Shown here: one piece after another, positions 1-6,853 of the stretch
Layout: each line of letters begins with the position of its first letter
Position numbering within the stretch: position 1 is the stretch's first letter
Assembly: GCA_948560485.1 (NCBI GenBank)
Contig: CAOXUF010000002.1
Span: 1 to 22,811, forward strand
Origin: an uncultured Eubacterium sp.
GTDB taxonomy: Bacteria > Bacillota_A > Clostridia > Lachnospirales > Lachnospiraceae
Reading direction: 5' to 3'
DNA: 22,811 bases
Position numbers and translations under genes: made by a program
The notes under the pieces: generated by a model
What the model saw: the letters and a program-made list of their open reading frames with translations, nothing else
What the model was told of the DNA's origin: nothing
Database searches by the model: none

Positions 1-98
1 AAAAATACCTGACTTGCTATTGATTTTAAGGGGGTGCGGGCATTGTCATGAAGTAATTTGATAATTTGTTCATCAATATGATCTAATTCGTGTCTCAT
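1..98 (-). CDS. Lrp/AsnC-family transcriptional regulator, N-terminal fragment (runs off the left edge)
   Basis: Read on the minus strand, 32 codons from the ATG at 98 give MRHELDHIDEQIIKLLHDNA followed by RTPLKSIASQVF. This is the typical start of an Lrp/AsnC regulator: an 'LD..D..II.LL..NAR.....IA' pattern forming the first helices of the DNA-binding winged HTH. An AAAGGAG ribosome binding site (106-112 on the plus strand) lies at proper spacing upstream. The ligand-binding (RAM/AsnC) half is outside the window, so the effector cannot be inferred. The gene is divergent from hppA and the two share a 305-bp regulatory region. The family assignment rests on the N-terminal HTH alone. Confidence 0.8.
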   Translation of the reverse strand, partial: MRHELDHIDEQIIKLLHDNARTPLKSIASQVF

Positions 99-137
99 AA
101 TAGTACTCCTTTCGTATATTTTTCAGTCAAATTTAAT

Positions 138-161
138 TTTGTAAAGTAAATACTTTGCAAA
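138..161. repeat. Imperfect inverted repeat in the 5' leader of the Lrp/AsnC gene (possible operator)
   Basis: Two 10-bp arms, TTTGTAAAGT (138-147) and ACTTTGCAAA (152-161), are inverted repeats with one mismatch around a 4-bp AT centre. The element sits between the extended -10 on the minus strand (171-179) and the start codon (98). A protein bound here would block transcription of the regulator. Lrp/AsnC proteins often autoregulate through AT-rich imperfect palindromes; that this one is its own operator is inference. Confidence 0.45.
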
Positions 162-170
162 TATGCATTT

Positions 171-179
171 ATTATAGCA
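171..179 (-). promoter_or_regulatory. Extended -10 promoter for the Lrp/AsnC gene
   Basis: The minus strand reads TGCTATAAT, a perfect extended -10 (TGnTATAAT). No good -35 is visible at the expected distance, which is usual for extended -10 promoters. It lies about 75 bp upstream of the start codon at 98. The rest of the 99-403 intergenic region is very AT-rich and shows only this promoter, the inverted repeat at 138-161 and the hppA promoter. Confidence 0.5.
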
Positions 180-309
180 CACACTTAAAAAATATAAAAT
201 AATTTTATGAAGATATTGAACGAAATGAATTTTTTGTTCTAAAATGTGAAAAATATATTTTATTTCAATAGAAAAAAACCTGTAATATATTAACAATAAT
301 GGAATGGTA

Positions 310-337
310 TTGAAAATTTTGAAAACTTTGTTATAAT
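310..337 (+). promoter_or_regulatory. Sigma-A-type promoter of hppA
   Basis: TTGAAA (310-315) and a perfect TATAAT (332-337) are separated by 16 bp. They sit about 65 bp upstream of the hppA start codon, which has its own AAAGGAG site at 391-397. Confidence 0.65.
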
Positions 338-403
338 TTTAACAAACATATCATACTTTTTTAAAAGGAAAGTTGTTTTACAGGGAATTGAAAGGAGAAA
401 AGG

Positions 404-2452
404 ATGGAGAATTTAATTTATTTAGCTCCGGCGGCAGGAATTATCGCTGTTATTTTTGCATTACTAAAGACTGTGAAAATAAACAGATGCGATGCGGGAA
501 ATGATAAGATGAAAGATATAGCCGGAGCGATTGCTGAAGGTGCAAGGGCATTTCTGTTTGCAGAGTACAAGATTCTAATTGTATTTGTCGTTGTACTTTT
601 TGTGATTCTTGGATTTGGAATTGACTGGCTGACTGCAGTCTGCTTTATTGCAGGCGCAGTGTTATCCACGTTGGCAGGGTATGTAGGAATGAATGTCGCA
701 ACAAAGGCAAATGTCCGCACAGCGAATGCTGCAAAAGAAAAGGGAACGAACAAAGCTCTTTCAATCGCATTTTCCGGTGGCGCTGTTATGGGACTCTGTG
801 TCGTAGGATTTGGTATTCTCGGATTGAGTGTAATATTGATTATCGTAATGCATACGACTGGATTTACAGAAGAAGCTGTAAGCATTCTGACGGGATTTAG
901 TCTGGGGGCATCATCTATTGCGCTTTTTGCCAGAGTAGGTGGCGGTATCTATACGAAAGCCGCAGATGTAGGTGCAGATTTAGTAGGTAAGGTTGAAGCA
1001 GGCATACCGGAGGACGACCCACGTAACCCGGCTGTTATCGCAGATAATGTAGGTGATAATGTAGGTGATGTAGCCGGAATGGGTGCGGACCTTTTTGAGA
1101 GTTATGTAGGAGCTTTAGTTTCTGTAGTTACTTTAGCAGTGGCATCTCTGGTAGCAGGTGATGATGATTTTGGAATGGAACGTATTATCTTTCCGATTGT
1201 CATGGCAGCTATCGGTGTATTAGCATCTGTAGTCGCTACATTTTTTGTCCGTGGGAAAAAAGGCAGTGATCCACAGAGAGCATTAAATATCGGGGAATAT
1301 ACTGCAACTGCAATAGAAATCGCTGCTTCTGCTGCATTAAGTTACTGGCTGTTTGGACAGTTCAGGGCTTTTCTGGCAGTACTGGCAGGTCTGGTAGTAG
1401 GAACAGCTATTGGTAAGGTTACAGAAATGTACACATCAGAAAAGTATAAGAGCGTTAAGCAGATTGCGGACAGCTCGCAGACGGGTTCTGCTACCAATAT
1501 TATTAGCGGGTTATCTGTTGGCATGAAGTCTACAGCTATTCCAATTTTGTTTATTGTGGCTGGTGTTCTTGTATCTTATGCGTTTCTTGGAATGTACGGC
1601 ATTGCTCTTGCAGCGGTTGGTATGCTATCGACAACAGGTATGACAATTGCAGTAGATGCTTATGGACCGATTGCTGATAATGCAGGTGGCATTGCAGAAA
1701 TGTCTGGACTTGATGAGAGTGTCAGGGATATTACAGATAAATTAGATGCAGTCGGAAATACAACAGCAGCGATTGGAAAGGGATTTGCGATTGGTTCTGC
1801 AGCCCTTACGGCATTGTCTCTGTTTGTTTCCTATTCTCAGGTTGCAAACCTGCCAAGTATTAATATATTATCCGCTTCTGTAGTCGTTGGACTGTTAATT
1901 GGAGGAATGCTCCCATTTATGTTTTCAGCACTTACAATGAGTTCTGTAGGAAAAGCTGCAAACAAAATGATTGAGGAAGTTCGTCGTCAGTTTGCAGAAG
2001 ATAAAGGAATTCTTGAAGGTACATCAAAGCCCGATTACAAGTCATGTGTAGGTATTTCGACACAGGCAGCCCTTCATGAGATGATTGTGCCGGGAGTTAT
2101 GGCAGTTGTGACACCACTTGCAGTAGGATATTTACTTGGAGCTGCAGCTTTGGGTGGAATGTTATGTGGAGCGCTAGTCTGTGGTGTTATGATGGCTATT
2201 TTTATGGCAAACTCAGGTGGAGCATGGGACAATGCCAAGAAATATATTGAAGGCGGGTTTGCCGGAGGAAAAGGCAGTGAAGCACATAAGGCAGCAGTCG
2301 TAGGAGATACCGTAGGCGATCCGTTCAAGGACACTTCCGGGCCATCTATTAATATTTTAATTAAATTGATGACAATTGTGTCATTGGTATTTGCAATGAC
2401 ATTTCCGGTTCAGGGATATTTGACACAGCTGTATTATTATTTGTTTAAGTAA
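404..2452 (+). CDS. hppA: Membrane-bound K+-dependent-type ion-translocating pyrophosphatase
   Basis: This integral membrane enzyme hydrolyses cytosolic pyrophosphate and pumps H+ and/or Na+ out of the cell, recovering energy from biosynthetic PPi. The 682-residue length and the many hydrophobic helices (about 16 expected) fit the family. The catalytic signature DVGADLVGKVE is at residues 188-198 and is followed by EDDPRNPAVIADNVGDNVGD; a second acidic cluster (GDTVGDPFKDTSGP) lies near the C-terminus. The GNTTAAIGKG stretch (451-460) carries Ala455 and Gly458, the residues typical of K+-dependent enzymes; K+-independent ones have Lys and Thr there. Whether the pumped ion is H+ or Na+ cannot be read with confidence. 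The start is set by AAAGGAG at 391-397. The gene is monocistronic, with its own promoter and a strong terminator. Confidence 0.97.
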   Translation: MENLIYLAPAAGIIAVIFALLKTVKINRCDAGNDKMKDIAGAIAEGARAFLFAEYKILIVFVVVLFVILGFGIDWLTAVCFIAGAVLSTLAGYVGMNVATKANVRTANAAKEKGTNKALSIAFSGGAVMGLCVVGFGILGLSVILIIVMHTTGFTEEAVSILTGFSLGASSIALFARVGGGIYTKAADVGADLVGKVEAGIPEDDPRNPAVIADNVGDNVGDVAGMGADLFESYVGALVSVVTLAVASLVAGDDDFGMERIIFPIVMAAIGVLASVVATFFVRGKKGSDPQRALNIGEYTATAIEIAASAALSYWLFGQFRAFLAVLAGLVVGTAIGKVTEMYTSEKYKSVKQIADSSQTGSATNIISGLSVGMKSTAIPILFIVAGVLVSYAFLGMYGIALAAVGMLSTTGMTIAVDAYGPIADNAGGIAEMSGLDESVRDITDKLDAVGNTTAAIGKGFAIGSAALTALSLFVSYSQVANLPSINILSASVVVGLLIGGMLPFMFSALTMSSVGKAANKMIEEVRRQFAEDKGILEGTSKPDYKSCVGISTQAALHEMIVPGVMAVVTPLAVGYLLGAAALGGMLCGALVCGVMMAIFMANSGGAWDNAKKYIEGGFAGGKGSEAHKAAVVGDTVGDPFKDTSGPSINILIKLMTIVSLVFAMTFPVQGYLTQLYYYLFK

Positions 2453-2464
2453 GAAGTTTTTGAA

Positions 2465-2511
2465 TAAGATAGGGAATGAATCATGTGAGTCATTCCCTAT
2501 CTTACTTTTTT
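2465..2511 (+). terminator. Intrinsic terminator after hppA
   Basis: A perfect 15-bp stem (2465-2479 with 2490-2504, core GATAGGGAATGA) with a 10-nt loop is followed by C and a T run (2506-2511). It isolates hppA from the signalling operon downstream. The A-rich 5' flank is not strong enough to claim bidirectional action. Confidence 0.9.
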
Positions 2512-2515
2512 CTAA

Positions 2516-2543
2516 AAGGTAGAGTGAAAGCATTCTATACCTT
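2516..2543. other. Small hairpin between hppA terminator and the two-component operon
   Basis: AAGG (2516-2519) plus TAGAGTG (2520-2526) pair with CATTCTA (2531-2537) and CCTT (2540-2543) around an AAAG loop, with one G-U pair and a 2-nt bulge. No T run follows, so it is not a terminator. It lies upstream of the predicted start of the next transcript. Function unknown. Confidence 0.25.
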
Positions 2544-2590
2544 CCCATAAAAATTTGTGCAGACTAACATCAATAGTCAATAATACAATT

Positions 2591-2620
2591 TAGACACATC
2601 TTTGTGTTAAATTATACACA
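2591..2620 (+). promoter_or_regulatory. Promoter of the two-component operon, with an overlapping TGTGT/ACACA palindrome
   Basis: TAGACA (2591-2596), 16 bp, then TATACA (2613-2618) form a plausible sigma-A promoter. An interrupted palindrome TGTGT (2603-2607) - 8 bp - ACACA (2616-2620) overlaps the -10, and a further ACACA lies at 2594-2598. OmpR-type regulators often control their own operon through short repeats, so this is a candidate autoregulatory site. That role is inference. Confidence 0.4.
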
Positions 2621-2646
2621 TTTAAAAATATTGAGGAGAAATATAC

Positions 2647-3300
2647 ATGGTAAAGATATTAATCGTTGAGGATGATAATGCAATTGCAAATTTAATCTAT
2701 AAAAGCCTGACAGATGAAGGATATCATTGCAGATGTGCGTTTGATGGAGCACAGGGGGCAGAATATATTGAGAAAGAAAAATTTGATTTAGTTCTTCTTG
2801 ACATTATGCTTCCTAAAGTGCATGGATATGAACTGCTTGAGTATCTAAAGCCAACAAATACACCGGTTATTTTTATTACTGCAAAGGGAAGCCTTGAGGA
2901 TAAAATTAAAGGATTGAAATTAGGGGCAGAAGATTATATTGTTAAGCCTTTTCAAGTAGGGGAATTATTGGCAAGGGTAGAGGTTGTGTTACGCAGATAT
3001 GACAAAGGCGCAAAACAGATTGTTATTGGAAACGTAAGTATTGATATGGCTTCAAGGCAGGTATTTCAAAATGGACAGGTCATAGAACTTACGATGAAAG
3101 AGTATGATTTGTTTTTAGAATTGGTAAGGAATAAAAATATAGCATTATATAGAGAGCAGCTTTATGAGAAGGTCTGGAATGAGCCGTTTACAGGAGAGAC
3201 TAGAACCTTAGACTCACATATTCAGCGAATCAGAAGAAAACTTCACTGGGATGATAAAATAAAGACGGTATTTCGCATTGGATATAGATTGGAGGATTAA
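2647..3300 (+). CDS. OmpR/PhoB-family response regulator
   Basis: This is the cytoplasmic DNA-binding output protein of a two-component system. The N-terminal receiver domain (about 1-115) shows the acidic pair Asp9/Asp10, the phospho-acceptor Asp52 in LVLLDIMLP, Thr78 in the VIFITAK strand and Lys100 in IVKPF. The C-terminal winged helix (about 122-217) has the typical ELTMKEYDLFLELVRN and DSHIQRIRRKL recognition region. The length of 217 residues is normal for the family. The start is supported by GAGGAG just upstream. The histidine kinase begins 1 bp after its stop codon, so the two are surely partners. The target genes are unknown; the overlapping palindrome at 2603-2620 suggests autoregulation. 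Confidence 0.95.
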   Translation: MVKILIVEDDNAIANLIYKSLTDEGYHCRCAFDGAQGAEYIEKEKFDLVLLDIMLPKVHGYELLEYLKPTNTPVIFITAKGSLEDKIKGLKLGAEDYIVKPFQVGELLARVEVVLRRYDKGAKQIVIGNVSIDMASRQVFQNGQVIELTMKEYDLFLELVRNKNIALYREQLYEKVWNEPFTGETRTLDSHIQRIRRKLHWDDKIKTVFRIGYRLED

Positions 3301-3301
3301 T

Positions 3302-4711
3302 ATGCATTTCTTTGCAAAAATTTTTCTGTGTGGAACAATCGTACTTAGTATGACATTTTTATTTTCCGGTTATTATTTTATGAATTATTCTTTTGAAGAA
3401 AATCTGGAAAAAGAAAAAAATCTGGTTATCAGTCAGTATCAATATGACAAATTTACAATTCAGACCCGTTTACTTTCTGATGAGAATTTGTATGAAGAAT
3501 TATTACAAAAAAACAGCAAAGTCACGTTACAAAGATTGTTAGAGGATGTTGAGGCAGTCTCAGCCTTTTACTCAGATAATAAAAAAGTTTTATACTCAAA
3601 AATACAAAATATAAATAAATCTTTTATAAAAGAGTTATCTGACAGCACACAAAATTATAAATATTATCAGGAAGAGGATCGTTATTATTTGCTTATAGGT
3701 AGTATGATAGACCAAAATCATAGATTTTACTTTATCACGAAAACGGATATATCAGGAGTTTTGGAGCAACAGAAAAGTCTGCAAAAGCAGTTTTATAAAA
3801 TTTATGGTATCGCTCTTGGAACAGGTGTGATACTTTTATTTATTTTATCTGTTATTGTGACAGTACCTCTGAAAAAAATAACCGAGGCTGCAAACAGAAT
3901 GGCAGGGGGTTCTTATAGTGAAAGAATTCATATAAGAGGAAATGATGAAATAGGAAAATTATCCAGAAGTTTTAATGTGATGGCAAATGCAGTGGAAGAC
4001 AGAATGAAGGAACTGTCTGAGCAGTCAGAACGCAAAGAAGAGTTTGTCGAAAATTTTGCTCATGAACTGAAAACGCCATTAACATCAGTCATTGGATATG
4101 CGGATATGATATACCAGCGTGATATGTCCAGAAAAGAAATAAAAGAAGCAGCATGGTTTATATGGAATGAAGGGATGCATTTAGAAGCTTTGTCCCATAA
4201 ACTTATGGATTTGACAATTTTAAATAAACAGAAATTTATGTTGTGGGATATGGGAGCGGAAGAAGTGCTCGGAGAGATTTTAAAAAGTCTGCAGCCTGTT
4301 TTGAAGAAAAATAACGTTATAATTGAGACGAAAATTGAAAACGCATATATCAAGGCAGAGTATGATTTGTTAAAGATGTTATTGTTTAATCTGATTGATA
4401 ATGCAATCAAAGCAGATGCAGATTTCATAAAGATGTCAGGAACAATTAAGGAAGAACGCTATGAAATTGCTATCGAGGATAATGGAGCAGGACTGGCAGA
4501 AGAAGAACTGGACAAAGTTACTGAACCTTTTTATATGGTTGATAAGTCGCGTTCGAGGAGAAAACATGGAGCAGGACTGGGTCTGGCACTGGCAGCGAAA
4601 ATTGTGGAGATTCATGGCAACCGTCTGTATTTCGAAAGCGAGCAAGGAAAAGGATGCAGAGTCAGTTTCTTTATAATGTGCCAGAAAGGCGGTGAAAAGG
4701 ATGAAAAATAA
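3302..4711 (+). CDS. Sensor histidine kinase (HAMP, HisKA, HATPase_c)
   Basis: This membrane sensor phosphorylates the response regulator encoded just upstream. TM1 is at about residues 5-27 and is followed by an extracytoplasmic domain of about 140 residues. TM2 lies near 166-190 (GIALGTGVILLFILSVIV), then a HAMP linker. The HisKA H-box is AHELKTPLTSVIGY, with phospho-acceptor His254. The ATPase domain has N-box LLFNLIDNAIKA, G1 box DNGAGL, an F-box region TEPFYM and G2 box GAGLGLALA. An in-frame ATG 24 bp further upstream would lie inside the regulator gene; GGAGG at 3291-3295, 6 nt before 3302, decides this start. The sensor domain matches nothing I recognise, so the stimulus is unknown. 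Confidence 0.95.
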   Translation: MHFFAKIFLCGTIVLSMTFLFSGYYFMNYSFEENLEKEKNLVISQYQYDKFTIQTRLLSDENLYEELLQKNSKVTLQRLLEDVEAVSAFYSDNKKVLYSKIQNINKSFIKELSDSTQNYKYYQEEDRYYLLIGSMIDQNHRFYFITKTDISGVLEQQKSLQKQFYKIYGIALGTGVILLFILSVIVTVPLKKITEAANRMAGGSYSERIHIRGNDEIGKLSRSFNVMANAVEDRMKELSEQSERKEEFVENFAHELKTPLTSVIGYADMIYQRDMSRKEIKEAAWFIWNEGMHLEALSHKLMDLTILNKQKFMLWDMGAEEVLGEILKSLQPVLKKNNVIIETKIENAYIKAEYDLLKMLLFNLIDNAIKADADFIKMSGTIKEERYEIAIEDNGAGLAEEELDKVTEPFYMVDKSRSRRKHGAGLGLALAAKIVEIHGNRLYFESEQGKGCRVSFFIMCQKGGEKDEK

Positions 4712-5450
4712 GGTTTCTATAATATTGGTTTTTATAATTACTTTGTTGGTATCAGTTGGGGGATTGTTTGTTATGCAGCAAAGATTAGACACCCATAGTA
4801 CAGGGGTGTTAAATGAAAAGCTAAATAGTAAGGAAACGATATTCCGTGCAAATAGTGAAGAAGAATTAAAAAAGAAATATTTAACAGAAAAAGAATTAGT
4901 TGAAGTAGTGTATAGCATGAAATATGAACAAAATAGAAGAACTCATGAACCGGTAAAAGGGCAGTTATCAATGAATCAGGCAATTAATAAAGGAGAAGCG
5001 TGGGCAGAAAAGATATTTTCTATACAGATTAAGAATTATAAAAAAATTAGTGCAAATTTATTCACGAATGATCCGGCAGGAATCAATAAAATATCTGAAA
5101 TATTATACGGTTTTTGGAAGGTCAGGCTGGAAACGGATGATCTGATGATACAGATGAGCGTTCATAGTGTTACGGGTCAGTTGCTGGAAATCGAGGTTTA
5201 TTCTTATAACAAACAATTAAAATCAAGTTATAAAAATCCTGAAAAAATATTAGCAGAATATGTAAGTTCATTAAATATGAAGAGTGACACCTGTGTTTAT
5301 TATACAGAAAATGCAATGTATGAAAAAATGACTGTTGGAGATTTGAATGCGGTTATTGAAATAGGAAGTATTCAGGTTTCGACAAAAAGCAGGAAATATG
5401 ATTTTGATGGAGTGATGACGTTACATCTGGTAGCAGGGACTTTTCATTAG
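4701..5450 (+). CDS. Membrane-anchored extracytoplasmic protein of unknown function, third gene of the two-component operon
   Basis: I do not recognise a family. The product starts MKNKVSIILVFIITLLVSVG, a single N-terminal hydrophobic segment with no lipobox cysteine, so it is probably an uncleaved membrane anchor with about 220 residues outside the cell. A charged region (EEELKKKYLTEKELVEVVYS) follows, then a beta-rich C-terminal half. The stretch GFWKVRLETDDLMIQMSVHS with VTGQLLEIEVYS resembles a PepSY-type strand pattern, but this is only suggestive. The gene overlaps the kinase end by 11 bp; an in-frame GTG at 4692 is the alternative start. AGGCGG at 4686-4691 is better spaced for 4701. 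Its place suggests a modulator or target of the kinase. Confidence 0.8.
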   Translation: MKNKVSIILVFIITLLVSVGGLFVMQQRLDTHSTGVLNEKLNSKETIFRANSEEELKKKYLTEKELVEVVYSMKYEQNRRTHEPVKGQLSMNQAINKGEAWAEKIFSIQIKNYKKISANLFTNDPAGINKISEILYGFWKVRLETDDLMIQMSVHSVTGQLLEIEVYSYNKQLKSSYKNPEKILAEYVSSLNMKSDTCVYYTENAMYEKMTVGDLNAVIEIGSIQVSTKSRKYDFDGVMTLHLVAGTFH

Positions 5451-5561
5451 AACAGAAAAATTATTTACAAGTATAACACAATTCTTCTGAAAGTTGATGA
5501 CATCTTCCTGATATGCTCTGTATGAAATAAAAATTTTATATGAGTATAAGGAGTATGGGTC

Positions 5562-6371
5562 ATGGCAAAATATTTTTATGAAGGAAATTTAAATGAACAG
5601 GAGAATTATCATAAAAAAGGACAGATTGAGTATTATATCCGCGGAACAGTAAAAGTAAATGGAAGAGTATATGAGCGTTATGGAATAAAGACACACTTTA
5701 TTGAAGTATATGAGGATTATATTGAATTAATCAGACAATATGTCGTGCCTTTTATAGAAAATGGAGACATATTAAGTATCAGTGAGAAGGTTATTTCCAT
5801 ATGTCAGGGAAATATTAAAAAAATGAAAGATGTTCATGTATCCCGGTTTACGAAAGTAATCAGCCGGTTTGGAAAAAAGACAGTGAGTGGTATAGGAATT
5901 ACGGAACCGTACAAGTTACAGTTGATGGTTGATATGAATGGCTGGGGGAAAATTCTTCTGGCAGGAGCTGTGGGACTGCTTGGGAAATTTGTTGGGAAAA
6001 GAGGGATATTTTATAAGATTCTAGGTGAAGAGACATCTGGAATAGATGGATTTTACAGCCATTCCGCTTTTGAACAATATCATAATATGGCGGTACTTAT
6101 GCCTAGGGAACCTGACAGGGTATGTAATGAGATATACGAAAAATGTGGAATACCGGCAATGATAGTGGATGCCAATGATATCAGTGTTGATATACTTGGA
6201 AAATCAGGGGTGTTAGAAGAAATCACGGATGAGGAATTGTCAGATTATATTGAAGATAATCCGGCAGGACAGGATGATGAATTGACGCCATTTATAATTA
6301 TCCGGGATATTACAGGAAAAACTCCACAGCCATATACACCAAAAAAGCCGAAAGATATTACAAAAAGTTAA
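5562..6371 (+). CDS. CofE-like protein (coenzyme F420-0:L-glutamate ligase family)
   Basis: The family's reference enzyme adds gamma-linked glutamate to coenzyme F420-0. Here ENGDILSISEKVISICQGNI (residues about 66-85) matches the CofE 'GDI..ISEK..SI..G' core. GIGITEPYKLQLMVDMNGWG and the later GIPAMIVDANDISVDILG match conserved blocks of the firmicute relatives. A hydrophobic, Gly-rich segment KILLAGAVGLLGKFVGKRGI lies between. The 269-residue length is close to CofE. The C-terminus ends in a Pro/Lys-rich tail (TPQPYTPKKPKDI). No other F420 gene is in the window, and gut Clostridia are not known for F420, so the substrate is open. AAGGAG at 5548-5553 supports the start. A weak promoter (ATGACA 5497-5502, TATGAA 5521-5526) may serve it. 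Confidence 0.7.
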   Translation: MAKYFYEGNLNEQENYHKKGQIEYYIRGTVKVNGRVYERYGIKTHFIEVYEDYIELIRQYVVPFIENGDILSISEKVISICQGNIKKMKDVHVSRFTKVISRFGKKTVSGIGITEPYKLQLMVDMNGWGKILLAGAVGLLGKFVGKRGIFYKILGEETSGIDGFYSHSAFEQYHNMAVLMPREPDRVCNEIYEKCGIPAMIVDANDISVDILGKSGVLEEITDEELSDYIEDNPAGQDDELTPFIIIRDITGKTPQPYTPKKPKDITKS

Positions 6372-6374
6372 TTG

Positions 6375-6399
6375 TTTATTCATACATTATGTGGATAAA
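6375..6399. other. Weak hairpin after the CofE-like gene
   Basis: TTTATTCATA (6375-6384) pairs with TATGTGGATAAA (6388-6399) in about 10 pairs including two G-U, with a 5-nt loop. It has no T run, so it is at best a weak RNA end or a factor-dependent stop. Confidence 0.25.
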
Positions 6400-6443
6400 T
6401 GCGATAGAATATATTACACGGTGCAATAAAGAATAAAAATATA

Positions 6444-6470
6444 TTGACATGGGTTATCACATATGATAAT
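6444..6470 (+). promoter_or_regulatory. higBA promoter with overlapping palindromic operator
   Basis: A perfect -35 TTGACA (6444-6449) is followed after 15 bp by GATAAT (6465-6470). Within this lies an inverted repeat, TTATCA (6454-6459) - CATA - TGATAA (6464-6469), which covers the spacer and the -10. HigA-type antitoxins repress their own promoter through such palindromes, so this is the likely HigA operator. Confidence 0.65.
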
Positions 6471-6490
6471 TTAAGAGAAAGGAGATTAAT

Positions 6491-6853
6491 ATTTACAAAG
6501 TTAGGCATTATATAAAAAATAACGGGAGATGCCCTATTGAGGAATTCCTGATAAATTTGGAACCAAAGCTGAGAGCAAAAGCTTTTCATGATATAGAAAT
6601 ATTACAGGAATATGGAACACGGTTAAATGGATCATATATGAAAAGTATTAAAGGGAAAAAGTATAAAGGTTTGTATGAATTACGAATCAAGTTTTCAAAT
6701 GATATTGCAAGGATATTCTATTTTACATATTATAATCAAGAGATAATATTATTAAATGGATTTATAAAAAAGACCATGAAAACGCCTAAAAGAGAATTAG
6801 ATAGAGCTAAGAGATATATGGATGATTTTATCAGGAGGAGAGAAAATGGATAA
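6491..6853 (+). CDS. higB: HigB/RelE-superfamily toxin (phage Gp49-like), probable ATT start
   Basis: This family cleaves mRNA on the ribosome. The core 'KSIKGKKYKGLYELRIKFSN' followed by DIARIFYFTYY, ILLNGFIKKTMKTPKREL and AKRYMDDF is characteristic of HigB-like (Gp49-family) toxins. The family fold begins with a strand like YKVRHYIKNNG, which is encoded in frame from 6494. No ATG, GTG or TTG precedes it: the only in-frame TTG is at 6557, with no well-placed ribosome binding site, and it would remove this strand. AAAGGAG at 6478-6484 is 6 nt from the ATT at 6491, so translation most likely starts there, giving 120 residues. Toxin-first order and an 8-bp overlap with the antitoxin gene fit a HigBA arrangement. 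ATT is a rare, weak start; it may limit the toxin or mark a silenced gene. Confidence 0.75.
   Translation: MYKVRHYIKNNGRCPIEEFLINLEPKLRAKAFHDIEILQEYGTRLNGSYMKSIKGKKYKGLYELRIKFSNDIARIFYFTYYNQEIILLNGFIKKTMKTPKRELDRAKRYMDDFIRRRENG

Noticed and set aside
418..885. 155-codon minus-strand frame opposite hppA
   Set aside because: Composition is Ala/Pro/Thr/Ile-rich as expected from the complement of a membrane protein gene; no start signal and no recognisable domain.
2512..2590. Riboswitch or small RNA between hppA and the response regulator
   Set aside because: Only one small bulged hairpin is present; it lies upstream of the predicted promoter and has no terminator partner or known consensus.
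4045..4051. Perfect 0A-box word inside the histidine kinase gene
   Set aside because: It is within coding sequence, far from any start. The same 7-mer occurs at 2056-2062 and 5378-5384 (other strand), about as often as expected by chance in a window of this size.
6557..6559. TTG as the start of the HigB toxin
   Set aside because: It would remove the conserved first strand encoded from 6494, and the nearest GAGG is 14 nt away, while AAAGGAG is ideally placed for 6491.
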